NCBI GenBank assembly: GCA_910585465.1
Contig: CAJUEW010000004.1
Location: 109,368 to 173,367, forward strand
Length of the DNA stretch: 64,000 nt
Direction: 5' to 3'
DNA from: an uncultured Lachnospiraceae bacterium
GTDB lineage: Bacteria > Bacillota > Clostridia > Lachnospirales > Lachnospiraceae
Shown here in pieces: positions 17,279 through 26,255 of this stretch. Every line of letters begins with the position of its first letter. Positions within the stretch are counted from its first letter, which is position 1. The notes beneath the pieces were generated by a model that did no database searches, had not been told where the DNA came from, and saw only the letters and a program-made list of their open reading frames with translations. A program made the position numbers and the translations under genes.

Positions 17279-17711
17279 CCTCTTGTTCCTTTCTTAAATT
17301 TCCAGGTCCGAAGCCCATGGGCAGCAGTTCCTTTAGCTTTAATATCCGATAATCCTCCGCGCCTGCGGCAAGAATAATCTCAAACTTCTCCGGATCACAG
17401 AATTCCATCATTACCTGGCGGCAGACTCCGCAGGGCGGGGTATATTCCGTCAGCACTCCATCCTGCCCGCCCACAATGCAGATTGCGCTGAATTCCGTTA
17501 CGCCGTCACTTACTGCCTTGAAAAATGCAGTGCGCTCCGCACAGTTGGACGGTGTATATGCTGCATTCTCAATATTGCATCCGGTGTAAATGCTTCCGTT
17601 TTTCGCCAGCAGCGCCGCGCCGACCCGGAACCCGGAATATGGAACATAAGAATAAGCAAGCTGTGCCGCCGCTGTCTCTATCAGTGTCTGTATCTGCGCT
17701 TTATCTGTCAT
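17265..17711 (-). CDS. cdd: Cytidine deaminase
   Basis: 148 aa. GCNIENAAYTPSNCAERTAF provides the zinc Cys and catalytic Glu, and PPCGVCRQVM the second pair of zinc cysteines. It deaminates cytidine and deoxycytidine to uridine and deoxyuridine, substrates for the phosphorylase in the same operon. GGAGCTTTCGCGAG lies before the ATG. It is 21 nt after yjjI and overlaps deoB. Confidence 0.96.
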   Translation of the reverse strand: MTDKAQIQTLIETAAAQLAYSYVPYSGFRVGAALLAKNGSIYTGCNIENAAYTPSNCAERTAFFKAVSDGVTEFSAICIVGGQDGVLTEYTPPCGVCRQVMMEFCDPEKFEIILAAGAEDYRILKLKELLPMGFGPGNLRKEQEDAEI

Positions 17712-17732
17712 CTCGCGAAAGCTCCTTTCCCG

Positions 17733-19292
17733 TCAGCGTACCTTACGCTCTAAAATATGTCCGTTCTTGGAAGCCCCAAGCCCAAGTCCGGTCGTATTCT
17801 GAAGTACCGCCAGCCCTTTATCCAGCTTTTCCATCTCGGAACGCTTCACCAGGTATCCGGTCACACGGATCACGTCGCTGTCGCTGGAATAGAAGGACAG
17901 ATATCTGAGATCCATCCGGAACGCTCCCTTGATAATGTCCAGCACATATTCCGGATTGCGGTGCACGGTCAAATCAATGGGAAAAATATCTCCGGTTCCC
18001 GACACGAAATATTTATGGAATTTATTCAGCACCATTAATTGATCGATCAGCTCCTCCGGCTCCTCTCCAATAGGAATACGGGTGCCCGGCGTCACATTCT
18101 GATCCTCCGCAAGCCCTACCTGCGCGTGAAGAAGGAAATGTCCTCCGCTTACCTCACAATAGCGATTCTCATGCTTCATATTGAATTCCCGGATAATTTC
18201 CATAATCTCCACGCCCAGCTCATTTGCCCTGTCGTCATGCCCGAAGCGTCCTTCCAGACCTTCTTTTTCAAAAAGAATGTTTACACAATCCGCCAGACCT
18301 ACCAGGCCGTACATACCGGAAAAGCGCTCCCTACGGACAAAGCCTTCTTTAACCAGAAAATGGTTCTCAAAAAAACCGCTTTCCTCCACCTCAAACCGGA
18401 TTCTCTCATCCATATATTCCGCCATAATATTCAGCACATAAGGAAGCTCCCGCTCTTTAAAATCCTGTATATTCTCCGCTCTCTTGGCAATGTTTCCAAG
18501 AATCAGGCGGCACAGCGTATAGGCGCCCCCTCCAAGCGGCAGCCCGTTATAACAGCTTGCGATTACATATTTTTCCGTCAGCTCCTTCCGGAACATTGCA
18601 TGGTTTGCGAAGCTGGGCTTCGCACTGTGCAGCGCGCAGTCAACTGCCTTCAGCATGAAAGCATCGTCGGTTACTCCTTCCTCATATTTAAGCGTCAGGT
18701 TCGGAACCGCATGCTCCAGCTCTGTCTCCACTTCCAGAAGAAGCCGTCCCGCCTTCGTGGGCTTTGGACCAATGTTGGCATGGGAAAAGGAATCCAGTAC
18801 CGTTCTGTCAATATGGATCATAAACATTTTCAGAAGCTTTTTAGCCTGTGCTTCGTCCACTGTATCCATAAACGGCTCCAAAAGCTCGTCCAGCTGTCCC
18901 ACATAAACCGGATAATTGGTAACGCTCGGCACATGCTTATAAAAAATCAACAGATTGTTCAGCGCTTCATATAAATCCGCCGGAGGAGCCAGCTGGAGGA
19001 ATTCTGAACCTTCCTTCATAAATTTTGCATAGTCCGGCACAATATAACGGGGCCGCATAGGGGCGTGACCTTCGGATAAATCGCAGATACACTGTCTGTC
19101 AATCGGTACGTTCAGAAGCTCATCCAGCCCTTCTGGAAGCTTCAGAACCTCCATCAGAGAATCTGCCGCGCAAGCCAGGTTCGTCAGCTTCTGTTCATGA
19201 GTCAGAGACGGGCTCTCAATAATATTTAATATATTTTCCCGTGTTTGATTCACACGCTCCATCGTTATTTCTCTCATTTTTTTCATCTCCAT
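17733..19292 (-). CDS. yjjI: YjjI-family glycyl-radical enzyme
   Basis: 519 aa. The C-terminus has VIRVTGYLVKR, where Gly at about 479 matches the glycyl-radical motif RVxG[FY], followed by the short tail seen in the DUF3029/YjjI family. VIASCYNGLPLGG is a candidate active-site Cys loop. Glycyl-radical enzymes do anaerobic C-C, C-O or C-S cleavage; the YjjI reaction is not known. It lies between a uridine phosphorylase and cytidine deaminase, with its activase YjjW at the operon end. In E. coli yjjI-yjjW is also next to the deo operon. Several in-frame ATGs exist; the first, 5 nt after AAGAAGG, is used. Confidence 0.85.
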   Translation of the reverse strand: MEMKKMREITMERVNQTRENILNIIESPSLTHEQKLTNLACAADSLMEVLKLPEGLDELLNVPIDRQCICDLSEGHAPMRPRYIVPDYAKFMKEGSEFLQLAPPADLYEALNNLLIFYKHVPSVTNYPVYVGQLDELLEPFMDTVDEAQAKKLLKMFMIHIDRTVLDSFSHANIGPKPTKAGRLLLEVETELEHAVPNLTLKYEEGVTDDAFMLKAVDCALHSAKPSFANHAMFRKELTEKYVIASCYNGLPLGGGAYTLCRLILGNIAKRAENIQDFKERELPYVLNIMAEYMDERIRFEVEESGFFENHFLVKEGFVRRERFSGMYGLVGLADCVNILFEKEGLEGRFGHDDRANELGVEIMEIIREFNMKHENRYCEVSGGHFLLHAQVGLAEDQNVTPGTRIPIGEEPEELIDQLMVLNKFHKYFVSGTGDIFPIDLTVHRNPEYVLDIIKGAFRMDLRYLSFYSSDSDVIRVTGYLVKRSEMEKLDKGLAVLQNTTGLGLGASKNGHILERKVR

Positions 19293-20069
19293 CTATCCTT
19301 CTTTATCTTCCTTTATCAGCTTCCTTACCGCCTCCACCGCTATGCGGATGGCAGTATCTGTATTATGTACAGTCGGGTTGCTCAAGCCCTCCTTTTCCCG
19401 TTCCTGATTCGCCATAACAAGGAATACAGAGGCAGCACGTACATGCAGGGCGCTTGCAACAACAAATAAAGCGGCCGATTCCATCTCCGATGCAACACAT
19501 CCCAGACGTTTCCACGCCTCCCATTTATGGAGCAGCTCATAGCTTACCGGCATAAGCTCCGGGGAATGCTGTCCGTAAAACGCGTCCTTGCACTGAACAA
19601 CTCCCACATGATAAGTCTGACTCAGATCCTTCGCAGACGCAATCAGCGCATTGACAAGCCCGATATCCGGGACCGCGGGAAATTCAATGGGCGCATATTC
19701 TTTGCTGGTGCCCTCCATACGAACGGCCCCGCTGGCAATTACCACATCCCCGCTTTTTACATCCGTCTGTATCCCTCCGCAGGTGCCGATCCGGATAAAG
19801 GTATCTGCTCCCGCCTTTACAAGCTCCTCCATCGCAATGGACGCGGAAGGGCCTCCGATTCCGGTGGAGGTTACGCTGACCTTCACTCCGTCCAGATATC
19901 CTGTGTAGGTCACATATTCCCGGCTGTCTGCCATCAGCTCGGGTCTGTCAAAATATTTTGCAATATTCGCGCACCGTTTCGGATCCCCCGGGAGAATCAC
20001 ATACTTCCCCACATCCCCTTCGCCTACCTGAATATGATACTGTTTTCCTGCGTTTTCAGAATAATTCAC
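19293..20069 (-). CDS. udp: Uridine phosphorylase-type nucleoside phosphorylase
   Basis: 258 aa of the NP-I family. YVILPGDPKRC is the phosphate-binding Gly/Asp/Arg loop, STGIGGPSASIAMEEL the base and ribose side, RIGTCGGIQ the central strand, and CVASEMESAALF the ribose-binding Glu-Met-Glu. The order of motifs and GLSNPTVHNTDT favour uridine phosphorylase over purine phosphorylase. It splits (deoxy)uridine with phosphate to uracil and (deoxy)ribose-1-P, which DeoB then uses. Its stop abuts the yjjI start. Confidence 0.9.
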   Translation of the reverse strand: MNYSENAGKQYHIQVGEGDVGKYVILPGDPKRCANIAKYFDRPELMADSREYVTYTGYLDGVKVSVTSTGIGGPSASIAMEELVKAGADTFIRIGTCGGIQTDVKSGDVVIASGAVRMEGTSKEYAPIEFPAVPDIGLVNALIASAKDLSQTYHVGVVQCKDAFYGQHSPELMPVSYELLHKWEAWKRLGCVASEMESAALFVVASALHVRAASVFLVMANQEREKEGLSNPTVHNTDTAIRIAVEAVRKLIKEDKEG

Positions 20070-20153
20070 ATGCTCACTCTCCTATTCCCTTTATTTTATC
20101 TTTCATCCGCATCTTTATTCGGAAATTTCATGGAACTGCCCCGGTTAAGCTTC

Positions 20154-21089
20154 TTATTTTGATTTTACAAATGGTTTTCCGTTTGCTGCCGGCGTATGTG
20201 CTTTTCCTACAAACAATACCAGGGCAAGAATCGTCACAATATACGGAATCATGGAGATAATGTTCGGAGAAATCGTATTGCTCTGACCTGCCAGAGTCTT
20301 AATTCCGCTGCACAGCCCGAACAGAAGACATGCCTTTGTCGCTCCTCCCGGCGAAAATTTTCCGAAAATAACCGCTGCAATGGCAATAAATCCCTGCCCC
20401 ACAATAACGCTGGGACGGAACTGATTGATTGTTGCCAGCGTCACAAAGGCTCCGCCCAGACCTGCCATAAATCCGGACAGAATCACACAGATGTAACGGA
20501 CACGGTATACATCGATGCCAAGGGATTCGCATGCCTCCGGATGCTCTCCCACCGCCCGAAGATGGGCTCCGAATTTTGTCTTATAGAACACAAACCAGCA
20601 TACTGCCGCCAGAATAAACACCAGGTAAGCAACCGCATATACATTCAGCACATTGCTGAAAAAGGAGCCTGCCGGAAATACTCCCTCAAACAGCTTGGGA
20701 AGCTTGCAGCTTGGAGCCATGGCAGGAGTATCCGAAGAATTGTTGAACATAGCCTTACACAGAAATACCGCAAGGCCGGGCCCCAGAAAATTAATGGCCG
20801 TCCCGGCAATCGTCTGGTCTGCATGGAAGGACACACAGGCAACGGCATGGATAAACCCGAAAAAGCCTCCTGCAGCTCCTGCGCACAGAAATGCAATCCA
20901 GCCGTTTCCGGTCGTCAGCCCCATGACCGCGCCGGTAAATGCGCCAATCGTCATCATACCCTCAATTCCAATATTTACCACGCCGCTCCGTTCCGAAAAG
21001 CAGGAGCCAAGAGCAGCCAGAAGAAGAGGAGGCGTTGCGATCAAAGTTGCGTTAATCAAAAGCCCGAGATTTTTAATGATTACATCCAT
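20154..21089 (-). CDS. nupQ: Nucleoside ABC transporter permease, NupQ-type
   Basis: About 311 aa from the ATG for MDVIIKNLGLL, after AGGAGGG; the upstream extension lies inside the previous gene. Multi-spanning, BPD_transp_2 family, with ERSGVVNIGIEGMMTIGAF, the EAA-like region of BMP-linked permeases. With NupP, NupO and the BMP lipoprotein it forms a nucleoside importer. It starts 1 nt after the nupP stop and ends 84 nt before udp. Confidence 0.9.
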   Translation of the reverse strand: MDVIIKNLGLLINATLIATPPLLLAALGSCFSERSGVVNIGIEGMMTIGAFTGAVMGLTTGNGWIAFLCAGAAGGFFGFIHAVACVSFHADQTIAGTAINFLGPGLAVFLCKAMFNNSSDTPAMAPSCKLPKLFEGVFPAGSFFSNVLNVYAVAYLVFILAAVCWFVFYKTKFGAHLRAVGEHPEACESLGIDVYRVRYICVILSGFMAGLGGAFVTLATINQFRPSVIVGQGFIAIAAVIFGKFSPGGATKACLLFGLCSGIKTLAGQSNTISPNIISMIPYIVTILALVLFVGKAHTPAANGKPFVKSK

Positions 21090-21090
21090 A

Positions 21091-22158
21091 CTAGTTTCCC
21101 TCCTTCTTTTTTCCAATGCTACGGAACAGAATGCGGAATACCTGAGAAACCGCAATAAACAAAATTACGCATCCCATAATAATATCCACAACCTCTGCAG
21201 GCGCTTTTATAATGCTTAGCTTGGAGCCGCCGTACTTCATGGCTCCATAGAACAAGCCGGAAAAAATACATCCGATCGGACTGGAGGAACCAATCAGAGC
21301 AACCGTAATTCCTTCAAATCCAAAGCCCTCCTGGCCTGCAAACTGGCTTAAACGTCCTGACATTCCAAGAATCTGAACTGCTCCCCCAAGTCCTGCCAGA
21401 GCACCGGAGATGCCCAGGGCAGTCAGCACGGAGCCGTCCGCATTGATACCCGCATACAGAGCGCTGCTGCTGTTAAATCCCACCGCCTTCAGTTTATATC
21501 CCAAGGTTGTTTTTTCAATCACAATCCAGATAAGGACTGCTGCCAGCACAGCCATGACGATCCCCCAGTTGGCCGCGCTGCAGCCCAGAAGATTCCTGAT
21601 TCCTTCCGGAAACAGAATCCTGGATGATTCCAGCACATCCTTGGTCGCCTCTCCGCCGTCCTTATGAATAGCCGGCAGATTCACCACATAGTTAGACAGA
21701 TAAAATGCAATCCAGTTAAACATAATAAAAGATAAAACCTCGTGAATTCCCCGCTTTACCTTCAGGACACCGACTGCCAGTGACCAGACGCACCCTGCCG
21801 CTGCCGCCGCAATAACACAGAGCGGCACATGGAGCCATACAGGCAAATCCACCAGAATACCAAGCACGCAGGCCGTCAGCGCGCCTACCACGAACTGCCC
21901 CTCTGCTCCGATATTGAACACGCCTGTGCGGAACGAAAACGCTACGCTGAGACCTGTAAAAATCAGCGGGCTTGCATAGGTAAGCGTCCATATCAGATAC
22001 TTTGGTTTACTGAAAACGCTGCTTATCAGTTTCCCATATGCCACTGTGGGACTGATACCTGCAATGATAAGAAATACAGCGCCAATCAAAAAGCCTGCGA
22101 TAATTGCGATAATGGTATAAAGCACATTGCTTTCCAAAATACTTTTCTTTTTATTCAT
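21091..22158 (-). CDS. nupP: Nucleoside ABC transporter permease, NupP-type
   Basis: 355 aa with about nine to ten hydrophobic spans. FSFRTGVFNIGAEGQFVVGAL is the counterpart of the NIGxEG signature in NupQ. Members of this pair form the membrane channel of guanosine/uridine importers. The start overlaps the nupO 3' end by 8 nt. Confidence 0.9.
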   Translation of the reverse strand: MNKKKSILESNVLYTIIAIIAGFLIGAVFLIIAGISPTVAYGKLISSVFSKPKYLIWTLTYASPLIFTGLSVAFSFRTGVFNIGAEGQFVVGALTACVLGILVDLPVWLHVPLCVIAAAAAGCVWSLAVGVLKVKRGIHEVLSFIMFNWIAFYLSNYVVNLPAIHKDGGEATKDVLESSRILFPEGIRNLLGCSAANWGIVMAVLAAVLIWIVIEKTTLGYKLKAVGFNSSSALYAGINADGSVLTALGISGALAGLGGAVQILGMSGRLSQFAGQEGFGFEGITVALIGSSSPIGCIFSGLFYGAMKYGGSKLSIIKAPAEVVDIIMGCVILFIAVSQVFRILFRSIGKKKEGN

Positions 22159-23695
22159 GCTTCTTACCTCCCGCCATCATAAAGCCAAGCTCCTTCTCAT
22201 CTGCATTTTTCCCCGGCACGCTTCCTGTAATCTGTCCGTCAAAAATAACCTCAATGCGGTCAGAAAGACTCATAATCTCATCCAGCTCAAAAGAAACGAG
22301 AAGAACGGCACGGTTTTTATTCCTCTGCTCCACCAGATATTTATGGACAAATTCAATGGCTCCCACATCCAGTCCCCTGGTAGGATTTACGGCAATCAAA
22401 AGCTCCTTGTCATTCGTAACCTCTCTGGCAATGATGACCTTCTGCTGGTTGCCTCCTGACAGAGTTCCCGCAGGCGCTCCCTCGCTTCCTCTGGGCCTTA
22501 CATCGAACTTTTCTATCAGATCCGTGGCATGCTCTCTGATGGCTCTGCGGTTCAGAATGCCTTTTGAAGAAAATGGCTCTTCCTCAAAATGCTGCAGAAT
22601 CAGATTATCCTCATTAGAAAACTCCAGTATCAGCCCGTGCTTCTGGCGATCTGCAGGAATACTGGAGATTCCGCTCTCAAAGGTCTTCTTCGGACTCTTA
22701 TTATAGACATCCTTCCCAAGAAGCGTTACCTCTCCTGCTTCTGCTTTGCGAAGCCCGGTAAGAATCTCCACCAGCTCCGTCTGTCCGTTGCCGTCCACCC
22801 CTGCAAGGCCCACAATCTCCCCTCTTCGCACATTCAGGTTCAGCCCTTTTAAAATCTCCACCCCGCGGTAATCTCTGGCATGGATATTCTTTACCTCCAG
22901 AACAAGCTCTCCCGGGGTCATCTCCTTTTTCTCCACCTTGAAATTCACGTCGCGCCCAACCATCATGGCAGCCAGATCATTTTCATTTACTTCATCCACC
23001 TTTACCGTACGGATATACTTTCCCTGGCGGATGATCGTGCAGTTGTCGGAGGATGCCGTAATCTCCTTCAGCTTATGGGTAATCAAAATAACACTCTTCC
23101 CGTCTGCGGTCAGATTCTCAATAATCTCCATCAGCCCTTCGATTTCCTGGGGAGTCAGGGATGCCGTCGGCTCATCCAGAATCAACGTGTCCGCGCCCCG
23201 GTAGAGAACCTTCAGTATTTCCACTCTCTGCTGCATTCCGACAGAAATATCCTCCACCTTCGCGTCCGGATCCACCTTCATATTATAGCGCTCTGAAAGC
23301 TCCAGCACCTTTTTCCGGGCAGTCTCCTTATCCACCACCAGGCCCTTTACCGGCTCCATGCCAAGGATAATATTCTCAGTTACCGTAAAAGGCTGAATCA
23401 GCATAAAATGCTGATGCACCATACCGATCCCGATATCAATGGCATCCTTGGGACTTGAAAACTGAACCTCCTTTTCATTGATAAATATCTGGCCGCTTGT
23501 AGGCTTATACAGTCCGCACAGCACATTCATCATCGTACTTTTTCCTGCTCCGTTCTCCCCTAGAATCGCATGTACTTCCCCCTTGTGTACTGTCAGGTTT
23601 ATGTGGTCATTAGCAGTAAAGTCACCGAATTTTTTTACAATATCCTTCATGCGGATCACGATCGTACCCTCATCCATATGGCTTACCTTTCCCAC
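22151..23695 (-). CDS. nupO: Nucleoside ABC transporter ATP-binding protein (two ABC domains)
   Basis: About 514 aa with tandem ABC domains. The first has GENGAGKSTM (Walker A), an ISVGMQQRVEILK signature and LILDEPTASLT. The second has VGLAGVDGNGQTEL, TLSGGNQQKVI and a degenerate Walker B, LLIAVNPTRGLD, in place of DEPTxGLD. That asymmetry is normal for sugar/nucleoside-type importers. GTG at 23695 follows AGGAGG at 11 nt; the ATG six codons later (23677) follows AAAGG and is an alternative. Confidence 0.92.
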   Translation of the reverse strand: MGKVSHMDEGTIVIRMKDIVKKFGDFTANDHINLTVHKGEVHAILGENGAGKSTMMNVLCGLYKPTSGQIFINEKEVQFSSPKDAIDIGIGMVHQHFMLIQPFTVTENIILGMEPVKGLVVDKETARKKVLELSERYNMKVDPDAKVEDISVGMQQRVEILKVLYRGADTLILDEPTASLTPQEIEGLMEIIENLTADGKSVILITHKLKEITASSDNCTIIRQGKYIRTVKVDEVNENDLAAMMVGRDVNFKVEKKEMTPGELVLEVKNIHARDYRGVEILKGLNLNVRRGEIVGLAGVDGNGQTELVEILTGLRKAEAGEVTLLGKDVYNKSPKKTFESGISSIPADRQKHGLILEFSNEDNLILQHFEEEPFSSKGILNRRAIREHATDLIEKFDVRPRGSEGAPAGTLSGGNQQKVIIAREVTNDKELLIAVNPTRGLDVGAIEFVHKYLVEQRNKNRAVLLVSFELDEIMSLSDRIEVIFDGQITGSVPGKNADEKELGFMMAGGKKHE

Positions 23696-23804
23696 CTTTT
23701 CCCCTACCTCCTTTGTCTCTAAACTAAGATGTGCAGTGCACTCTCCTTGAGAAGCTGCAGTTTTCTTCCCGGCTTTTCAAGGACAGTACACCTGCTGTCT
23801 GATT

Positions 23805-23831
23805 GCCGGCAGAGGCTTGTCCTCCGCCGGC
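23805..23831 (-). terminator. Intercistronic hairpin between bmp and nupO
   Basis: GCCGGCAGAGG and CCTCCGCCGGC (23805-23831) form a GC-rich stem with one mismatch and a five-base loop, with no clear T run. Such hairpins after binding-protein genes often keep that part of the mRNA more abundant than the transporter part. Confidence 0.45.
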
Positions 23832-23854
23832 AGAGCTTTCTATGTTTTATTACA

Positions 23855-24955
23855 TTAGTCCAGCTCGTATACGTCCCCATAAGCTGCTTCAAACTCTTCT
23901 TTATTAGAAGGAACCGTCACCTCGCCGCTGATGATCTTGGTTTTTATCTCCTCCACAGCGGAGATCACCTCTGCCGGAAGCAGATCCTGAGTCGGCGCGA
24001 TATCCACGCCGCCTACGGACAGGTCGTAAGTATGGATGCCGCTTTCCAGATTTCCTTCGATCAGGGCTTTTACGGTATCATATACTGCATTGTCCACTCT
24101 CTTCATTGCAGAGGTGATAATTGTATTCGGAGCGATACTGGACTGGTCGCTGTCCACGCCGATTGCATAAACTCCGGCCTCCTGGCACGCCTCGATAACG
24201 CCGAGTCCCGTTGCGCCTGCGGCATGGAACACAATATCAGCGCCGTTGGTAATGGCAGAATTTGCATTGGTCTTGCCGGTTGCGGAATCAGCAAAGGAGT
24301 TCGCATTATACTGCTGAATCTTAATATCCGGATTCGCGTCAATGGCGCCTGCACAGTAACCATAACCGAACTGGTTCATGGTCTCATTTGCCATGCCGAT
24401 TACAAATCCGATATTGTCGCTTTCCGTCATCAGACCAGCCACATAGCCTACCAGGTAGGAGGCCTGCTCCTGTTTGAACATCAGACAGGTTACATTATCC
24501 AGATCGATAGAAGAATCATCGATAATCGCGAACCTGCAGTCCGGGTTTGCCTCTGCAGCAGTTTTGGTCGCATCCGCCAGCATATATCCTACACTGATGA
24601 TCAGGTCATAGTCTTCATCCACAAAGGTCTCAATGTTCGGCACATAATCTGCGTCTGTTGCAGATTCCAGATAATTTGCCTCAATGCCAAGCTCGTCCAT
24701 GGCTCTCTGAAGCCCTTCCCAGGAGGACTGGTTGAAGGAACCGTCATTGACACCGCCTACATCTGTAATCAGGCCTACTTTAAATTCTCCGCCGGAAGCC
24801 TCTGAGGTCTCTGCCGGAGCTTCAGCCTCTGCCTCTTCTCCCTCCGATGTTTCAGCAGGAGCAGGAGCTTCTTCCTTAGAAGAGCTTCCTCCGCATGCAG
24901 TCATAGCTGCTGCCATAGCCGCAGACAGTAATACCGCTACCATTTTCTTTTTCAT
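23855..24955 (-). CDS. BMP-family nucleoside-binding lipoprotein
   Basis: 366 aa. A lipoprotein signal peptide ends in MTACGGSSS (Cys about 21), followed by a low-complexity Glu/Ala/Pro linker (about 27-57), then the BMP (PnrA/TmpC) domain beginning FKVGLITDVGGVNDGSFNQ. GYVAGLMTESDNIGFV and HAAGATGLGVIEACQEAGVYAIGVDSDQ, shown here in part, match known nucleoside-binding members. It captures nucleosides outside the membrane for NupOPQ. It is the second gene of the operon after add. Confidence 0.93.
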   Translation of the reverse strand: MKKKMVAVLLSAAMAAAMTACGGSSSKEEAPAPAETSEGEEAEAEAPAETSEASGGEFKVGLITDVGGVNDGSFNQSSWEGLQRAMDELGIEANYLESATDADYVPNIETFVDEDYDLIISVGYMLADATKTAAEANPDCRFAIIDDSSIDLDNVTCLMFKQEQASYLVGYVAGLMTESDNIGFVIGMANETMNQFGYGYCAGAIDANPDIKIQQYNANSFADSATGKTNANSAITNGADIVFHAAGATGLGVIEACQEAGVYAIGVDSDQSSIAPNTIITSAMKRVDNAVYDTVKALIEGNLESGIHTYDLSVGGVDIAPTQDLLPAEVISAVEEIKTKIISGEVTVPSNKEEFEAAYGDVYELD

Positions 24956-25066
24956 ACATTTCTCTCCTTTTTCTTTTTTGGCCCTTGCCTGTCCGGCGCA
25001 CAGTACACCGAACTTATACCTATCTTATCATCTTTACAACAAAAATAAAAGATAGATTTTAGCGGA

Positions 25067-26041
25067 TTACAACGATTCCTTCCATAATTTCCACAGCCTC
25101 TGCTTTTCCTGATCATCCGCAAAAGAGACGTCTGCTGCCTGAAGCTGAAAACGTTCAAGCTCCCCGTCTGTAATTCCGTAGCTGCGCTGTACGAACAGCA
25201 TCTCCTTTGTTATGCTCGTATTGCTTACCGTACGGTTGTCTGTATTCAGCGTAACACACAGGCCCTCATCCATAAATTCCCGGATAGGGTATGTTTTCCC
25301 GTCTGCCGCATGGGTCTGCAGATTACTCGTAGGGCACATCTCAATGCCTATTCTTCTATCCGCGCATACTTTCATAGCCTCAGGATGCCCCTGAAGGGCA
25401 ATTCCATGACCGATTCTGGAGGCTCCGCATTCTACTGCCTCCAGTACATTTTCCACCCTTCTGCACTCTCCGGCGTGAATTGTAAACGGAAATCCGAGCT
25501 TTTTCGCCTCTGCAAACAAATTTCTGAAATCCCTCATAGGAAATGCGGCTTCATTCCCTGCCAGATCCACCGCACAGATTCCCTGGCCCAAAAACTCCCG
25601 GCATACCTTCATCATAGCCAGACTGTCCTCCTGAGGATGATGGCGCATGGCGCAGACAATCACATTATAGGATACATGACACTGTTCTTTTGCCTCTGCC
25701 AGTCCCTTCAGCACTGCCTCCACCACCTGCCTGCAGCTCAAATGCTCATTTACAGAGGACAAAGGGGCAAATCTGACCTCTATATACCGGATATTTTCCT
25801 TTGCCGCCTCCAGTAAAAATTCCCGGCCGGCCCGCTGAAGCCCTTCCCTGGTCTGAAGGCACTGAAGCGGAAGCGTAAATTTTTCCAGATATTCTGCCAG
25901 ATTTTCGCAGCTGTCCCCGGCCTGTATTTCCTCCGGCCGTACCTCTCTTCCCAGAATATGCTTTACACTTTCCAGCGTCATAGAACCATCCAGATGACAG
26001 TGAAGATCTATTTTTGGCATCTGTTTTATTTTTTGTTCCAT
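25067..26041 (-). CDS. add: Adenosine deaminase
   Basis: About 324 aa from the ATG for MEQKIKQMPKIDLHCHLDGS, preceded by GGGAGGAAAAACA; the longer frame runs into the leader. IDLHCHLDGS gives two zinc His residues, FTIHAGE the third with the catalytic Glu nearby, IGHGIAL the catalytic His and LNTDN the last zinc Asp. It deaminates (deoxy)adenosine to (deoxy)inosine. It is the first gene of the nucleoside operon, so its leader probably controls all ten genes. Confidence 0.95.
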   Translation of the reverse strand: MEQKIKQMPKIDLHCHLDGSMTLESVKHILGREVRPEEIQAGDSCENLAEYLEKFTLPLQCLQTREGLQRAGREFLLEAAKENIRYIEVRFAPLSSVNEHLSCRQVVEAVLKGLAEAKEQCHVSYNVIVCAMRHHPQEDSLAMMKVCREFLGQGICAVDLAGNEAAFPMRDFRNLFAEAKKLGFPFTIHAGECRRVENVLEAVECGASRIGHGIALQGHPEAMKVCADRRIGIEMCPTSNLQTHAADGKTYPIREFMDEGLCVTLNTDNRTVSNTSITKEMLFVQRSYGITDGELERFQLQAADVSFADDQEKQRLWKLWKESL

Positions 26042-26180
26042 TGTTTTTCCTCCCTGATGATCAAATGCTTTTAACAGCCAGATTACAAAAAATGCCCGTG
26101 CCAAAGCGCGAACTCTGACACAGGCAGCGACCCATATCCCTGCGGCAGCCTTACCTGCCGGATTTGTATTATGTTATTTA
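26042..26180 (-). promoter_or_regulatory. Structured leader with intrinsic terminator before add (candidate attenuator)
   Basis: Reading the minus strand from the promoter, the leader holds CGGCAG-GTAAGG-CTGCCG, a 6-bp hairpin, then GGGATATGGGTCGCTGCC. Next comes a 14-bp stem (TGCCTGTGTC pairing GGCACGGGCA with two G-U pairs, extended by AGAG/CTTT) directly followed by TTTTTT (about 26094-26126). A second CTGCC in the 5' arm of the terminator can instead pair with the earlier GGCAG, so the two folds exclude each other. I do not recognise a known riboswitch class; the purine riboswitch core is not present. Confidence 0.55.
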
Positions 26181-26182
26181 AA

Positions 26183-26211
26183 AGTATACTTCCTCTCTGT
26201 ATGTATGTCAA
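26183..26211 (-). promoter_or_regulatory. Sigma-A promoter of the nucleoside operon
   Basis: TTGACA (26206-26211) and TATACT (26183-26188) on the minus strand, 17 bp apart, a near-consensus promoter about 135 nt before the add ATG. Confidence 0.75.
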
Positions 26212-26255
26212 CTGACAGATATGCTTATATTTCCGCAGAATATAATATTTAACGT

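Noticed and set aside
26042..26180. Purine riboswitch before add
   Set aside because: The conserved junction and loop elements of the purine aptamer are not present; only a generic attenuator structure can be supported.
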